Shown here: in pieces, positions 8,810-16,973 of the stretch
Layout of the letters: each line of letters starts with the position of its first letter
Numbering within the stretch: the first letter of the stretch is position 1
Assembly (NCBI GenBank): GCA_947168335.1
Contig: CAMVLM010000007.1
Span: 1-49,873, forward strand
Source of the DNA: an uncultured Butyrivibrio sp.
Lineage (GTDB): Bacteria; Bacillota; Clostridia; Lachnospirales; Lachnospiraceae
DNA length: 49,873 nucleotides
Reading direction: 5' to 3'
Notes under the pieces: generated by a model
Seen by the model: only the letters and a program-made list of their open reading frames with translations
The model's database searches: none
Told to the model about the DNA's origin: nothing
Made by a program: the position numbers and the translations under genes

Positions 8810-10180
8810 CTACAGACTATTTACATAGTCTTTAAACTGTTTTCCCCTGACTTCATAGCTTGGGAACATGTCCCAGCTTGCACATGCAGGGGATAAAAGA
8901 ACCGCCTCTCCGTCCTTCGCATTTTTACTGCAGAACTCAAGTGCATCTTTATAAGAGTCCATAAACACATAGTCATGGAAGCCGTGTTTGTCTGCACAAT
9001 CAGCTATTTTCTGCTTTGTTGCGCCGATGAGTACAAGTTTTTTAACCTTGCCGTCAAAAGCCTCTATCCATTCATCATATTCGCTGCCTTTGTCATATCC
9101 GCCTCCGATAAGATAAGTAGGCTTATCCATGGCCTTTATACCCTGAATGGCAGCATCCGGGTTGGTTCCCTTGGAGTCGTTGTAGTAATCAACTCCGTTT
9201 TTTGTGGCAACGAATTCAATTCTGTGCTCAACCGCCTTAAAATCATGTACAACAGAAAGGATAGTCTCCATAGGTACATTCATGGCGCGTCCCATGGCAA
9301 TTGCTGCCATAACATTCTGTATATTACAGCTTCCCACAAGATTCATATCGTGGATATTCATAACTCTTGTGGCATTGCCGTTTTCTGCAAAGAATATCTC
9401 CTCTCCATCCTGGTAATAGCCGTTCTCAAGTTTATGTTCAGTTGAGAAAAATACGACTGTCGCAGGACATCTGTCCGCAAAATTCCTTGTATATTCATTA
9501 TCATAATTAAGAACACAGACATCATCCTTTGTCTGATTATTGGTGATATTCTCCTTCATGGCTGCATAGCATTCCATGGTATGATGTCTGTTCAAATGAT
9601 CGGGTGTAATGTTAAGAATAGCTGAAACACAGGCGTGGAAATTCTCCACAGCTTCAAGCTGGAAGCTGCTGATCTCACCGATTGAAACAGTATCATCAGT
9701 CATCTCCATGGCTCTCTCAGCATATGAATATCCTATATTTCCAACCACATAGGTAGAAGCAAAATGTGCTTTCATAATTTCTCCTACAAGCGTGGTTGTT
9801 GTGGTCTTGCCATTTGTTCCTGTGATGGCCACCATTCTTCCTTTTGCAAAATTATAAGCAAGCTCTATCTCACTCCAGACAGGAATACCGGCCTCCTTAA
9901 CGCGCAGCATTACAGGCGAGTCCATGGGAACTGCCGGACTTGGCACCACAAGTGCAATTTCTTTTAACTTCTCATCGGAAAGTTCGCCTATGATAATCTC
10001 GGGATTCTCACCCTTATAACCCTCGAGCTTTGTCCTTATTTCTCTTTCATATACTTTTGTATTTTCATCCAAAATTACCGGAATTGCGTGTGCTTTTCCC
10101 AAAAGCTTTGCACTTCCTATTCCGGAAATACCGGTTCCTATTACAAGTACTTTCTGTCCAACAATTTCACTTGCTTTCAT
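8810..10180 (-). CDS. murD: UDP-N-acetylmuramoylalanine--D-glutamate ligase MurD
   Basis: MurD adds D-glutamate to UDP-MurNAc-L-Ala in the cytoplasmic part of peptidoglycan synthesis. The 456-residue protein has an N-terminal Rossmann-like domain (VLVIGTGISGIGSAKLL), the central ATPase domain with P-loop ITGTNGKTTTT near residue 118, NHLD-type residues in ILNITPDHLNRHHTMECY near residue 190, and the C-terminal ligase domain containing YYNDSKGTNPDAA near residue 330 and LSPACASWDMFPSYEVRGKQFKDYV at the end. Length and order are normal. It directly follows the pbp gene; mraY, which is usually found between these two, is absent. Confidence 0.97.
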   Translation of the reverse strand: MKASEIVGQKVLVIGTGISGIGSAKLLGKAHAIPVILDENTKVYEREIRTKLEGYKGENPEIIIGELSDEKLKEIALVVPSPAVPMDSPVMLRVKEAGIPVWSEIELAYNFAKGRMVAITGTNGKTTTTTLVGEIMKAHFASTYVVGNIGYSYAERAMEMTDDTVSIGEISSFQLEAVENFHACVSAILNITPDHLNRHHTMECYAAMKENITNNQTKDDVCVLNYDNEYTRNFADRCPATVVFFSTEHKLENGYYQDGEEIFFAENGNATRVMNIHDMNLVGSCNIQNVMAAIAMGRAMNVPMETILSVVHDFKAVEHRIEFVATKNGVDYYNDSKGTNPDAAIQGIKAMDKPTYLIGGGYDKGSEYDEWIEAFDGKVKKLVLIGATKQKIADCADKHGFHDYVFMDSYKDALEFCSKNAKDGEAVLLSPACASWDMFPSYEVRGKQFKDYVNSL

Positions 10181-10200
10181 ATCCAGCTCCTTTTTTATAA

Positions 10201-12510
10201 TCAGTCACCATGACCGCTGTCAGAGGAATTTCCTCCCTCACCGACTGTGATATCAGGAAGCGGATCACCTCCGATAAGATGTCCGTCTTCAGGATCAATA
10301 AATCCGCCTGTCTCCGGGTCAATATAATACCCCGTTTCCGGATCAATTTCAAACGACTTCCATATAGGTTCTTTGTTTTCTTTTTCATCCTCAGGTATCT
10401 TTTCCCAGATTCCGTCAGCATCTTCAGAACCTTCTTCGCCTTCTTTATTTTCGGTCCCGTCTTCGGTACTGCCTTCTTCGCCCCCTGAAGAAGTTTCCCC
10501 GGAATCATCCGAAGTTTCTACTTCAGCTTCCTGAGCAGCGCTCATCATTATCTCTTTTTGTCTTAAGGCTTCAAGCTCTGCCTGTTCCTCTTCTGTTACT
10601 GGTTCTGTCATAGGGAAGTTCAGATAAGGAAGCGCTTCTGTCAGGACAGCCCTTACTATTCTGGTTGCAAACTTGGCATCAGCCTGATCTGCTGCATTGG
10701 GTCTGTCGACAACAACGTAAATTGCAATCTTCGGATCATTTGCCGGAGCATATCCCATAAAGGAAACTACATACTGCCTGTTTCCTCTCGGAACCGTCTG
10801 CGCAGTACCTGTTTTTCCACCTATCATATAACCTGCGGGTCTTGCAGTTTTACCTGTACCCTCATCTCCCGCAACTACAAGGTTACAATACTCAATGATT
10901 TTCTTTGAAGTGGACTCGGAAACTGTCTGTCTTAAAACTCTGGGTTCTATGCTCTTAACCGTTGAACCCGCTGAATTCTGAATTTTGCTGACAATATGAG
11001 GTTCATAAAAGTTTCCACCGTTTATCAGTGAGCTGAACGCAGTTATCATCTCTATCATATCCACGTTGTAGCCCTGTCCGAAGGTTCCTGTGGCAAGCTC
11101 TGTAGAACCCATATTGTTTACATCAAAGGTAAGGCCTTCTGTTCTGGCTTCTCCTGCCAGGTCAATGTTTGTTTTAAGTCCGAATCCGAACTGCTTCTGG
11201 AATTTGCAGAAGGTATCTGTTCCGATTGCCTGACCTATCTTCATCATTGCGACGTTACAGGAAATCTCAATACCTCTGGCTACAGAAACACTTCCGTCAC
11301 CATATCTGTTGTGGCAGTGAATCTTGTGACCGCCTATTTCCAGATAACCTCCACAATCGTAAACTTCATTTCCTGTTATATTTCCAGCCTCAAGTCCTGT
11401 GGCAACAGTAAACGGCTTGGCAACAGATCCGGGTTCATAGGTATCTGAAATGCAGAAGTTTCTCCACAGCGCGTTCAGATTGTACATAACCTCTTCATCG
11501 GTCATTGAATCAAGCATTTCCTGAGTTATGTAAACACCGCTGTCATACACGCTTTCGCCGGCAATTTTATTTCCCTTCTCATCAACACGTGGCATGCCAA
11601 TGAGGTTATCGGTATTACGTGTATCATTCAGATCAAATGTGGGATAGCTGGCCATTGCAAGAATATCACCGGAATGAATATCCATCATGATACATCCAAC
11701 GTTATTGGCAGCATTTCCCTCTCTGACATTATTTTTATATGTCTCGTTGAATTCCTTAAGGTATTTCTCCACAATTGACTGAAGGTTTCCGTCAATTGTT
11801 GTTACTATTGTATTTCCGTCTGTGGCAGGAATTGTTGTTCTTTCAAGATTGGAATCCTCATCAAGATAACCGTAGATTCTGCCGTTTGAGCCGCTCAGCT
11901 CATCATTGTAATACTCCTCAAGTCCAAATATTCCATTGTTATCACTGGTGGTAAATCCAACAACATCACTGGCCATTGAACCGTTAGGATATTTTCTTAT
12001 ATAGTTTTCTTCAAACCAGACACCCTGCACGTTTTTATTGTATGTATCACTACCGTAGGTTATCATTGCCTGGAAGTTGCTTATTTCATCATAGCTGAGC
12101 TGTTTTGCCAGCGTGTAATACTGGGATGAGGGATTGTCTGCTATATAATTTCTGATATCGCTCTCATTGAAACCAAAGCAGCTTACAAGTGCTGCCACAG
12201 TGGGTTCAAGAAAATCTTCGTCCGAAAGAATGATCTTCGCATCAAGGATTACGTTGTAAACCTTTTCACTGTATGCAAGGACCGTTCCGTTAGCATCAAC
12301 TATCTCCCCTCGTCTGAAAGGGATGGTTGTCGAATCGTATTTCTGCTGTGACAGAACCTGCCTTTCATACTCTTCACCGTTGTTTCTGGTAATCATTACA
12401 AGTCTTACACCAAGCAGTACAAAAGCTAGCAGTACTGTTCCAAACAATACTGCCAGCTTCTTTTTCATTGCAAATGTGAACTTTTGGGTGTTACTTCTCT
12501 TCTTTTTCAT
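10201..12510 (-). CDS. Division transpeptidase, class B penicillin-binding protein (FtsI/PBP2B/SpoVD-type)
   Basis: A 769-residue class B PBP that cross-links septal peptidoglycan as partner of FtsW. A basic head and one membrane anchor (about residues 14-38) lead to a dimerisation domain, then the transpeptidase domain with the three active-site motifs SVAK (EPGSVAKPFT, near residue 366), SCN (near 423) and KTGTAQ (near 575). The catalytic domain ends near residue 640. There is no PASTA domain, unlike Bacillus SpoVD/PBP2B; instead there is a roughly 130-residue acidic, Glu/Gly/Ser-rich tail ending in three IDPE[TD]G repeats. The gene sits between ftsL and murD in the cluster. Whether it serves vegetative division, sporulation or both is not shown by sequence. 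Confidence 0.95.
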   Translation of the reverse strand: MKKKRSNTQKFTFAMKKKLAVLFGTVLLAFVLLGVRLVMITRNNGEEYERQVLSQQKYDSTTIPFRRGEIVDANGTVLAYSEKVYNVILDAKIILSDEDFLEPTVAALVSCFGFNESDIRNYIADNPSSQYYTLAKQLSYDEISNFQAMITYGSDTYNKNVQGVWFEENYIRKYPNGSMASDVVGFTTSDNNGIFGLEEYYNDELSGSNGRIYGYLDEDSNLERTTIPATDGNTIVTTIDGNLQSIVEKYLKEFNETYKNNVREGNAANNVGCIMMDIHSGDILAMASYPTFDLNDTRNTDNLIGMPRVDEKGNKIAGESVYDSGVYITQEMLDSMTDEEVMYNLNALWRNFCISDTYEPGSVAKPFTVATGLEAGNITGNEVYDCGGYLEIGGHKIHCHNRYGDGSVSVARGIEISCNVAMMKIGQAIGTDTFCKFQKQFGFGLKTNIDLAGEARTEGLTFDVNNMGSTELATGTFGQGYNVDMIEMITAFSSLINGGNFYEPHIVSKIQNSAGSTVKSIEPRVLRQTVSESTSKKIIEYCNLVVAGDEGTGKTARPAGYMIGGKTGTAQTVPRGNRQYVVSFMGYAPANDPKIAIYVVVDRPNAADQADAKFATRIVRAVLTEALPYLNFPMTEPVTEEEQAELEALRQKEIMMSAAQEAEVETSDDSGETSSGGEEGSTEDGTENKEGEEGSEDADGIWEKIPEDEKENKEPIWKSFEIDPETGYYIDPETGGFIDPEDGHLIGGDPLPDITVGEGGNSSDSGHGD
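10276..10347 (-). repeat. Three 8-residue tandem repeats at the PBP C-terminus
   Basis: The codons for residues 722-745 of the division PBP encode IDPETGYY, IDPETGGF and IDPEDGHL, three copies of an eight-residue unit (24 bases each). They lie in the acidic external tail just before a Gly/Asp/Ser-rich end. Confidence 0.85.
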
Positions 12511-12533
12511 AACTTAACTGCGAATATTCCTTA

Positions 12534-12980
12534 TTAGTTTCCATCGGGTATTGGTGCGACCTGTCTTACATAGTCATTTCCACCACCGTCAGAATATGTA
12601 ACAATCTGACCTTCTGTAGCATAGGTCATGCCATATTCGCCAATAGCGATTCTTTTTATTTCCTCAAGATCAAGACTGCTAACTGCTTTATTATAAGCCT
12701 CATCATTGTCCTGTTTCAAACTATTTAATTTAGCCTCCATACTTGATACAGTTTTCACACTTGATTTAATATCTGCCTGAATTGAGATATACATTGAAAG
12801 AACACCACCTGCAAGTACTACTGCAAGAGTAAGCCCCAATAATGTTGGAAGGCTCATTCTATGCGCTCTTTTTCTGGCCTGAGCCCTTTTCTGGACATGA
12901 AGCGGAATTTCTTCACGATATCTTCTATCCGGCTCATACTGTTTTCTTACTGTATTTCCGTAAACATAATTCTTTTCCAT
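12534..12980 (-). CDS. ftsL: Cell division protein FtsL
   Basis: A 148-residue bitopic protein. A basic cytoplasmic region (KRAQARKRAHRMSL) precedes one membrane helix at about residues 47-68 (LLGLTLAVVLAGGVLSMYISI), and the outer part carries a heptad-like coiled coil (IKSSVKTVSSMEAKLNSLKQDND...) typical of FtsL/DivIC leucine-zipper partners. FtsL is poorly conserved, so the call rests on this topology and on its position between rsmH and the pbp gene. It would form a complex with DivIB and DivIC that activates the FtsW-PBP pair. Confidence 0.88.
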   Translation of the reverse strand: MEKNYVYGNTVRKQYEPDRRYREEIPLHVQKRAQARKRAHRMSLPTLLGLTLAVVLAGGVLSMYISIQADIKSSVKTVSSMEAKLNSLKQDNDEAYNKAVSSLDLEEIKRIAIGEYGMTYATEGQIVTYSDGGGNDYVRQVAPIPDGN

Positions 12981-13031
12981 AATTCCCCTCGTAAACCCTT
13001 CTTCTGATTTACTCTGTTTTTCTTTCCCTGA

Positions 13032-13970
13032 TTATTGTTTTTTCTCAAAAACTCTCAGCTTTGCGCTGCTGCTTCGTGAATTTTCTTCCAGTTCTTTTTC
13101 ACTTGGAAGTATTGGCTTTCTGGTGATCACTTTCCCCTGTGATACCTTACCGCATACACAAATCGGTATTTCCGGCGGACATGTGCAGGGATTTTCATTT
13201 TTCCTGAAATTGTTTTTAACAATTCTGTCCTCAAGTGAGTGGAATGTTATCACGCATATTCTTCCACCGGGATTTAAAAAATCAATCATACCATCCAGCG
13301 AATTTTCCAGTACATCAAGCTCTCTGTTACATGCTATTCGCAGTGCCTGATAGGTTCTCTTCGAAGGATGTCCTCCTTTTTCCCTCATTCTTGCAGGGAT
13401 TGCCGCTTTGATGATCTCATTCAGTTCAAAAGTTGTATCAATCGGCTTTTTCTGTCTGTTTGCAACTATATGTTTTGCAATGTTCTTGGCAAATTTGTCT
13501 TCACCATAATTCTTTATAATATGGAAGATTTCCATTTCAGAAAACTCATTAACAATCGTTCCTGCCGTGAGTTCCTGCCTTCTGTCCATTCTCATATCCA
13601 GCGGAGTATCAAATCTGTATGTAAACCCTCTCTCCTCGTTATCAAGCTGGAATGAAGAAACTCCCAGGTCCAGCAGAATACCGTCAACTCCGTTTATCCC
13701 CAGTTCCTTTATTCTGCTAACAGCATTCTCGTAATTGTCTCTTATGATGGTTATCTTGTCCCCAAAGGGTTCAAGTCTTTTACTTGCAGCTGCTATGGCA
13801 TCCTCATCCTGATCAATTCCGATAAGTCTTCCACCTACGCCGAGCTTTTCGGCTATATGACTGGAATGTCCTGCTCCGCCAAGGGTTCCATCCACATAGA
13901 TTCCATCCGGCTTAATATTCAGATTTTCAATTACTTCATTCAGAAGTACTGAATAATGCTTGAATTCCAT
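13032..13970 (-). CDS. rsmH: 16S rRNA (cytosine(1402)-N4)-methyltransferase RsmH (MraW)
   Basis: RsmH adds the N4 methyl group to C1402 of 16S rRNA near the ribosomal P site. The 312-residue protein starts [16 protein letters not shown], the conserved substrate-recognition start, then the SAM-binding [15 protein letters not shown] near residue 28, [33 protein letters not shown] near residue 100 and [22 protein letters not shown] near residue 205; [14 protein letters not shown] follows near 252. All are family hallmarks at normal spacing. It starts 14 bases after mraZ and is co-transcribed with it. Confidence 0.98.
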   Translation of the reverse strand: MEFKHYSVLLNEVIENLNIKPDGIYVDGTLGGAGHSSHIAEKLGVGGRLIGIDQDEDAIAAASKRLEPFGDKITIIRDNYENAVSRIKELGINGVDGILLDLGVSSFQLDNEERGFTYRFDTPLDMRMDRRQELTAGTIVNEFSEMEIFHIIKNYGEDKFAKNIAKHIVANRQKKPIDTTFELNEIIKAAIPARMREKGGHPSKRTYQALRIACNRELDVLENSLDGMIDFLNPGGRICVITFHSLEDRIVKNNFRKNENPCTCPPEIPICVCGKVSQGKVITRKPILPSEKELEENSRSSSAKLRVFEKKQ

Positions 13971-13984
13971 ATCACTCTCACCGA

Positions 13985-14425
13985 TTAAATGCTCAATCCG
14001 TATTCGCTCATCTTCGCTGCAATACTGTCAATATCATCAAATGTGGTAGCTTCTTCCCACTTGTCCTTACTCCAGATTTCAACTCTGTTTCCGACTCCGG
14101 CCACAACTGCTTCTTTTTCAATTCCGGCATGCTGTAACCAGTTCGCTTTCAGAAGAATTCTTCCCTGCTTGTCTACTTCTACATCATCGGCTCCTGCCAT
14201 GAAGAAACGTCCAAGCTGTCTGGCTCCTGGTATATCCATAGGTAGTGATCTCAGCTTCTCTTCAAAGGCATCCCATCCATTTTGGTCGAACACAAACAAA
14301 CATCCGTCAAAGCCCTTGGTAACCACGAACTGTTCTCCCAACAATTCACGGAACTTGGCCGGGATGATCAGTCGACCCTTAGCATCGATTGAATGACTGT
14401 ATTCGCCTTTGTACGCCTTTCCCAT
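13985..14425 (-). CDS. mraZ: Transcriptional regulator MraZ
   Basis: MraZ is a ring-forming DNA-binding protein with two SpoVT/AbrB-like halves; it controls its own dcw operon. The 146-residue protein has the first half [24 protein letters not shown] at about residues 7-30 and the second half [24 protein letters not shown] near residue 78, each with the D.KGR motif. It is the first gene of the cluster. The 50 bases just ahead of its ATG hold the 10-bp-spaced repeats expected for its operator, so negative or balancing autoregulation is likely. In the relatives studied MraZ is a repressor in Escherichia coli and an activator in mollicutes; the sign here is unknown. Confidence 0.97.
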   Translation of the reverse strand: MGKAYKGEYSHSIDAKGRLIIPAKFRELLGEQFVVTKGFDGCLFVFDQNGWDAFEEKLRSLPMDIPGARQLGRFFMAGADDVEVDKQGRILLKANWLQHAGIEKEAVVAGVGNRVEIWSKDKWEEATTFDDIDSIAAKMSEYGLSI

Positions 14426-14430
14426 GATTT

Positions 14431-14480
14431 TCTACCACTTGTTTACCATTTGTCACCACTTTGTGACACTTTTTACCACC
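14431..14480 (-). promoter_or_regulatory. MraZ operator: five repeats with a 10-11-bp spacing
   Basis: On the minus strand the repeats read GTGGT, GTGTC, GTGGT, ATGGT and GTGGT, spaced 10, 10, 10 and 11 bases, mostly in the context AAAGTGKN. They start near the transcription start and end just ahead of the mraZ ATG. The form matches the AAAGTG-type MraZ boxes described in mollicutes more than the TGGGN boxes of Escherichia coli. Confidence 0.82.
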
Positions 14481-14487
14481 TAAATGT

Positions 14488-14516
14488 ATAATAAACTATT
14501 TTTCACTTTTTCTCAA
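14488..14516 (-). promoter_or_regulatory. mraZ (division cluster) promoter
   Basis: On the minus strand TTGAGA and TATTAT are separated by 17 bases. The spacer contains a further AAAAGTGAAA half-match to the MraZ box, so a MraZ ring could cover the promoter as well as the downstream repeats. Confidence 0.8.
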
Positions 14517-14552
14517 CCTCAGGAAATGGCTTATTTACTGATTCCCCCGCTA

Positions 14553-14586
14553 AACAAGCACTCCCAATGCTGTGGGGGTACTTGTT
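14553..14586. other. Hairpin upstream of the mraZ promoter
   Basis: AACAAG..AC.CCC pairs with GGGGGTACTTGTT around a 9-base loop, with one mismatch and one wobble. A second CCCCC run just outside (14544-14548) could compete for the same G-run. No U-run follows on either strand, so it is not a clear terminator. Confidence 0.4.
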
Positions 14587-14976
14587 TAATACAAGATATT
14601 GTGTTTGTAATTGTTTCGTCTGGCATATATTGATTTTTATGGGATGTTTATTGGAAATATAATATTTTTCTAAAAAAATCTTCTTTTTTTATGGTTTTCT
14701 GCTATTTGTTTTTTTGGGGAAGCGGGGGATTTGGCTAAGGTGAATGAGCCAAGGGGGATTAGGACTTTTGCGGCGACTATCGGGATTATCTTGTTTTTCG
14801 TGATGGTTCCACACTGCCCGGCACCACGAATTTTATTTCTTTTAGTCTCTCCGAGGTAATACAATCATTTAAGCCGCAAATAGCCATACAATCTCTTCTT
14901 GCAAGAAAAAGCAACTTCTTTAATCTGCATAAATAAAGTAAACAGCTCCAATCACTCAAATATCCAGCTGTTGGCG

Positions 14977-15004
14977 TATCGCGCGCTCTACCATTTGAGA
15001 ATTC
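14977..15004 (-). pseudogene. tRNA-like D-arm remnant
   Basis: The minus strand reads TCTCAAATGGTAGAGCGCG, which matches the D-arm and following bases of many bacterial tRNAs (..GCTCA-AATGGTAGAGC..). No anticodon loop, T-arm or acceptor stem can be paired around it, so only this arm is left, or the match is due to chance. Confidence 0.4.
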
Positions 15005-15300
15005 AGCGGTTCACTTTTAGTTTCGAAAGTGTCATACACCAACAAAAACATTCAAAACCATTTTCAAAAGTGCCACTGCTCAGCGATCGCATTCCCAAAT
15101 GCATGTGAAGTACCGATGCAAATACTCTTTGTCCATAAAAATATGAAATCACAGTATGCAGAAAGCATACAGATTGCTTGAAAAACAATAGATGTATTTT
15201 TATCATGTAAATGATTTTTTGTCAATGTACAAATTTGTCATGACATGCTAAACTATTAAATGCTGTATTAGAATCTTCATATTAATAGAAGGAGTAAAAA

Positions 15301-16398
15301 ATGAAACTAGGTATAGTGGGATTGCCAAACGTTGGCAAGAGTACACTTTTTAATTCACTTACAAATGCAGGAGCGCTGGCTGCAAATTATCCTTTCGCAA
15401 CAATCGACCCTAACGTTGGTGTTGTTGCAGTTCCGGATGAAAGACTTACAAAGCTTGGAAACCTCTACAATTCCAAGAAAGTAACTCCGGCCACAATCGA
15501 ATTTGTTGATATCGCAGGACTTGTTAAGGGCGCATCAAAGGGTGAAGGACTTGGAAACCAGTTCCTTGCAAACATCAGAGAAACAGATGCTATTGTCCAC
15601 GTTGTAAGATGTTTTGAAGACACAAACGTTGTTCACGTTGACGGAAGCGTTGATCCTGTAAGAGATATAGAAACCATCAACCTTGAGCTTATCTTCGCTG
15701 ACCTTGAGGTACTTGAAAGACGTATTGCAAAGACCTCAAAAGCAGCAAGAATGGACAAGGATGCAGCAAAAGAGCTTGCTCTCCTCGAAAGAATCAAGGC
15801 TCAGCTCGAAGACAATAAACTGGCAAAAGAAATGGACATCGAGGACGAAGACGAACTCAAGCTCATGAACAGCTACGATCTTCTCACATGGAAACCCGTT
15901 ATCTTCGCAGCAAACGTAAAAGACGAAGATCTTGCAAATGACGGTGCTGACAACCAGTATGTCGCAGCAGTACGTAACTGGGCAAAAGACAATGGAAGCG
16001 AAGTTTTCGTAATCAGCGCTCAGATTGAGCAGGAGCTTGCTGAACTTGACGCAGAAGATAAAAAAGCTTTCCTTGAAGATCTTGGCCTTTCAAAGTCAGG
16101 TCTTGAAAAACTTATTGAGGCAAGTTACAGAACCCTCGGTCTTATGAGCTTCCTTACATCAGGTGAGGACGAAACAAGAGCCTGGACCATCAAGATTGGT
16201 ACAAAGGCTCCTCAGGCCGCAGGTAAAATCCATACAGATTTCGAGAGAGGATTTATCAAAGCTGAGGTTATCAATTACGAAGATCTCCTTCGCGAAGGCT
16301 CCCTGTCAGCAGCCAGAGAAAAAGGTCTTGTCCGCATGGAAGGTAAAGAATATGTGGTTCAGGACGGAGATGTAATCCTGTTCAGATTCAACGTATAA
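15301..16398 (+). CDS. ychF: Redox-regulated ATPase/GTPase YchF (Obg-like)
   Basis: A 365-residue TRAFAC-class P-loop protein. It has G1 [15 protein letters not shown] at residues 6-20, switch regions [14 protein letters not shown] near residue 31, G3 [20 protein letters not shown] near residue 70, and a helical insert from about 125 to 200. The specificity loop reads [10 protein letters not shown] instead of the classic NKxD, as is typical of YchF, which prefers ATP. The C-terminus is a TGS domain ([24 protein letters not shown]) near residue 300. YchF binds ribosomes and affects stress responses. AAGGAG lies 7 bases ahead of the ATG. It is transcribed alone, with its own terminator. Confidence 0.97.
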   Translation: MKLGIVGLPNVGKSTLFNSLTNAGALAANYPFATIDPNVGVVAVPDERLTKLGNLYNSKKVTPATIEFVDIAGLVKGASKGEGLGNQFLANIRETDAIVHVVRCFEDTNVVHVDGSVDPVRDIETINLELIFADLEVLERRIAKTSKAARMDKDAAKELALLERIKAQLEDNKLAKEMDIEDEDELKLMNSYDLLTWKPVIFAANVKDEDLANDGADNQYVAAVRNWAKDNGSEVFVISAQIEQELAELDAEDKKAFLEDLGLSKSGLEKLIEASYRTLGLMSFLTSGEDETRAWTIKIGTKAPQAAGKIHTDFERGFIKAEVINYEDLLREGSLSAAREKGLVRMEGKEYVVQDGDVILFRFNV

Positions 16399-16401
16399 GA
16401 T

Positions 16402-16436
16402 AAAGACTCAGCCTCGTTAAAGGCTGAGTCTTTTTA
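16402..16436 (+). terminator. Rho-independent terminator of ychF
   Basis: AAAGACTCAGCC and GGCTGAGTCTTT form a 12-bp stem with an 8-base loop, followed by a T-run. It starts 4 bases after the ychF stop codon. Confidence 0.93.
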
Positions 16437-16563
16437 TATAGTAATTTCCCAGGCGAAATTCTTTCTTGCGCAGATACAAAAAACGTAACTACATCAGAAT
16501 TTTTAAGCCCTATCTGTTATATTCAATTTGCAGGCTGTTTAACAAACAAAGAAAGACAATAAT

Positions 16564-16947
16564 ATGAGCAACGATAAAAAGCTGACAAAATCCACAAATG
16601 AACATATACAAGGCGAATCACGTGCTAATGATTCACTCCATACTCAGCACGATCATGAACATTGTCACGAACATGGTCATGTCCACAGTCATACACATAC
16701 CAAAGCCGTACTGAACAGGCTTTCAAAGTCCATCGGTCACTTGGAATCTGTAAAGAAAATGGTCGAGGACGGCAGGGATTGTTCTGAAGTTCTGGTTCAG
16801 CTTGCTGCAGTCAAGGGATCTATTGATTCCTTAAGCAAAATAATACTCAAGGATCATATCGAGCACTGCATAGTAGATGCCATAGAGGAAGGCGACCAGG
16901 CAGCTCTTGATGAGCTTGGCAAGGCAATCGACAAAATCATCGGGTAA
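16564..16947 (+). CDS. Metal-sensing repressor of the CsoR/RcnR family with a His-rich N-terminal extension
   Basis: A 127-residue protein whose last 85 residues are a CsoR/RcnR/FrmR-type (DUF156) all-helical DNA-binding domain: LNRLSKSIGHLESVKKMVEDGRDCSEVLVQLAAVKGSIDSLSKIILKDHIEHC. The Cys in GRDC and the His and Cys in HIEHC match the three Cu(I) ligands of CsoR, so copper sensing is favoured. The first 46 residues are unusual: a hydrophilic head with ten His in HDHEHCHEHGHVHSHTHT, which could hold extra metal. An extended -10 box (TGTTATATT, 16515-16523) lies upstream; the ribosome binding site is weak. No copper exporter gene is adjacent, so the target is elsewhere or is the gene itself. 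Nickel or formaldehyde sensing is the main alternative. Confidence 0.85.
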   Translation: MSNDKKLTKSTNEHIQGESRANDSLHTQHDHEHCHEHGHVHSHTHTKAVLNRLSKSIGHLESVKKMVEDGRDCSEVLVQLAAVKGSIDSLSKIILKDHIEHCIVDAIEEGDQAALDELGKAIDKIIG

Positions 16948-16973
16948 TAACAGGTAAATAGCATCTCAAAAAA

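Larger units (their letters stand above)
14521..15233. other. Gene-poor gap between mraZ and ychF
   Basis: No convincing gene lies here. From left to right it holds a GC-rich hairpin (14553-14586), a block of different, G-rich composition at about 14700-14860 that is open in two antisense frames but has no ribosome binding site, and a tRNA D-arm-like remnant (14977-15004). The rest is AT-rich and shows nothing I can name. Confidence 0.6.

Noticed and set aside
10167-10508. 113-codon minus-strand ORF at the end of the pbp gene
   Set aside because: Same strand but other frame of the acidic tail of the PBP; very basic composition is the frame-shifted image of Glu/Asp codons.
14670-14864. 64-codon minus-strand ORF in the mraZ-ychF gap
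   Set aside because: No ribosome binding site, no promoter, no family recognised, and the opposite strand is equally open; noted as a composition block instead.
15220-15300. ychF promoter with TTGTCA boxes
   Set aside because: Several partial -35 and -10 matches exist, none with a good pair at 16-18 bases, so no single promoter is called.
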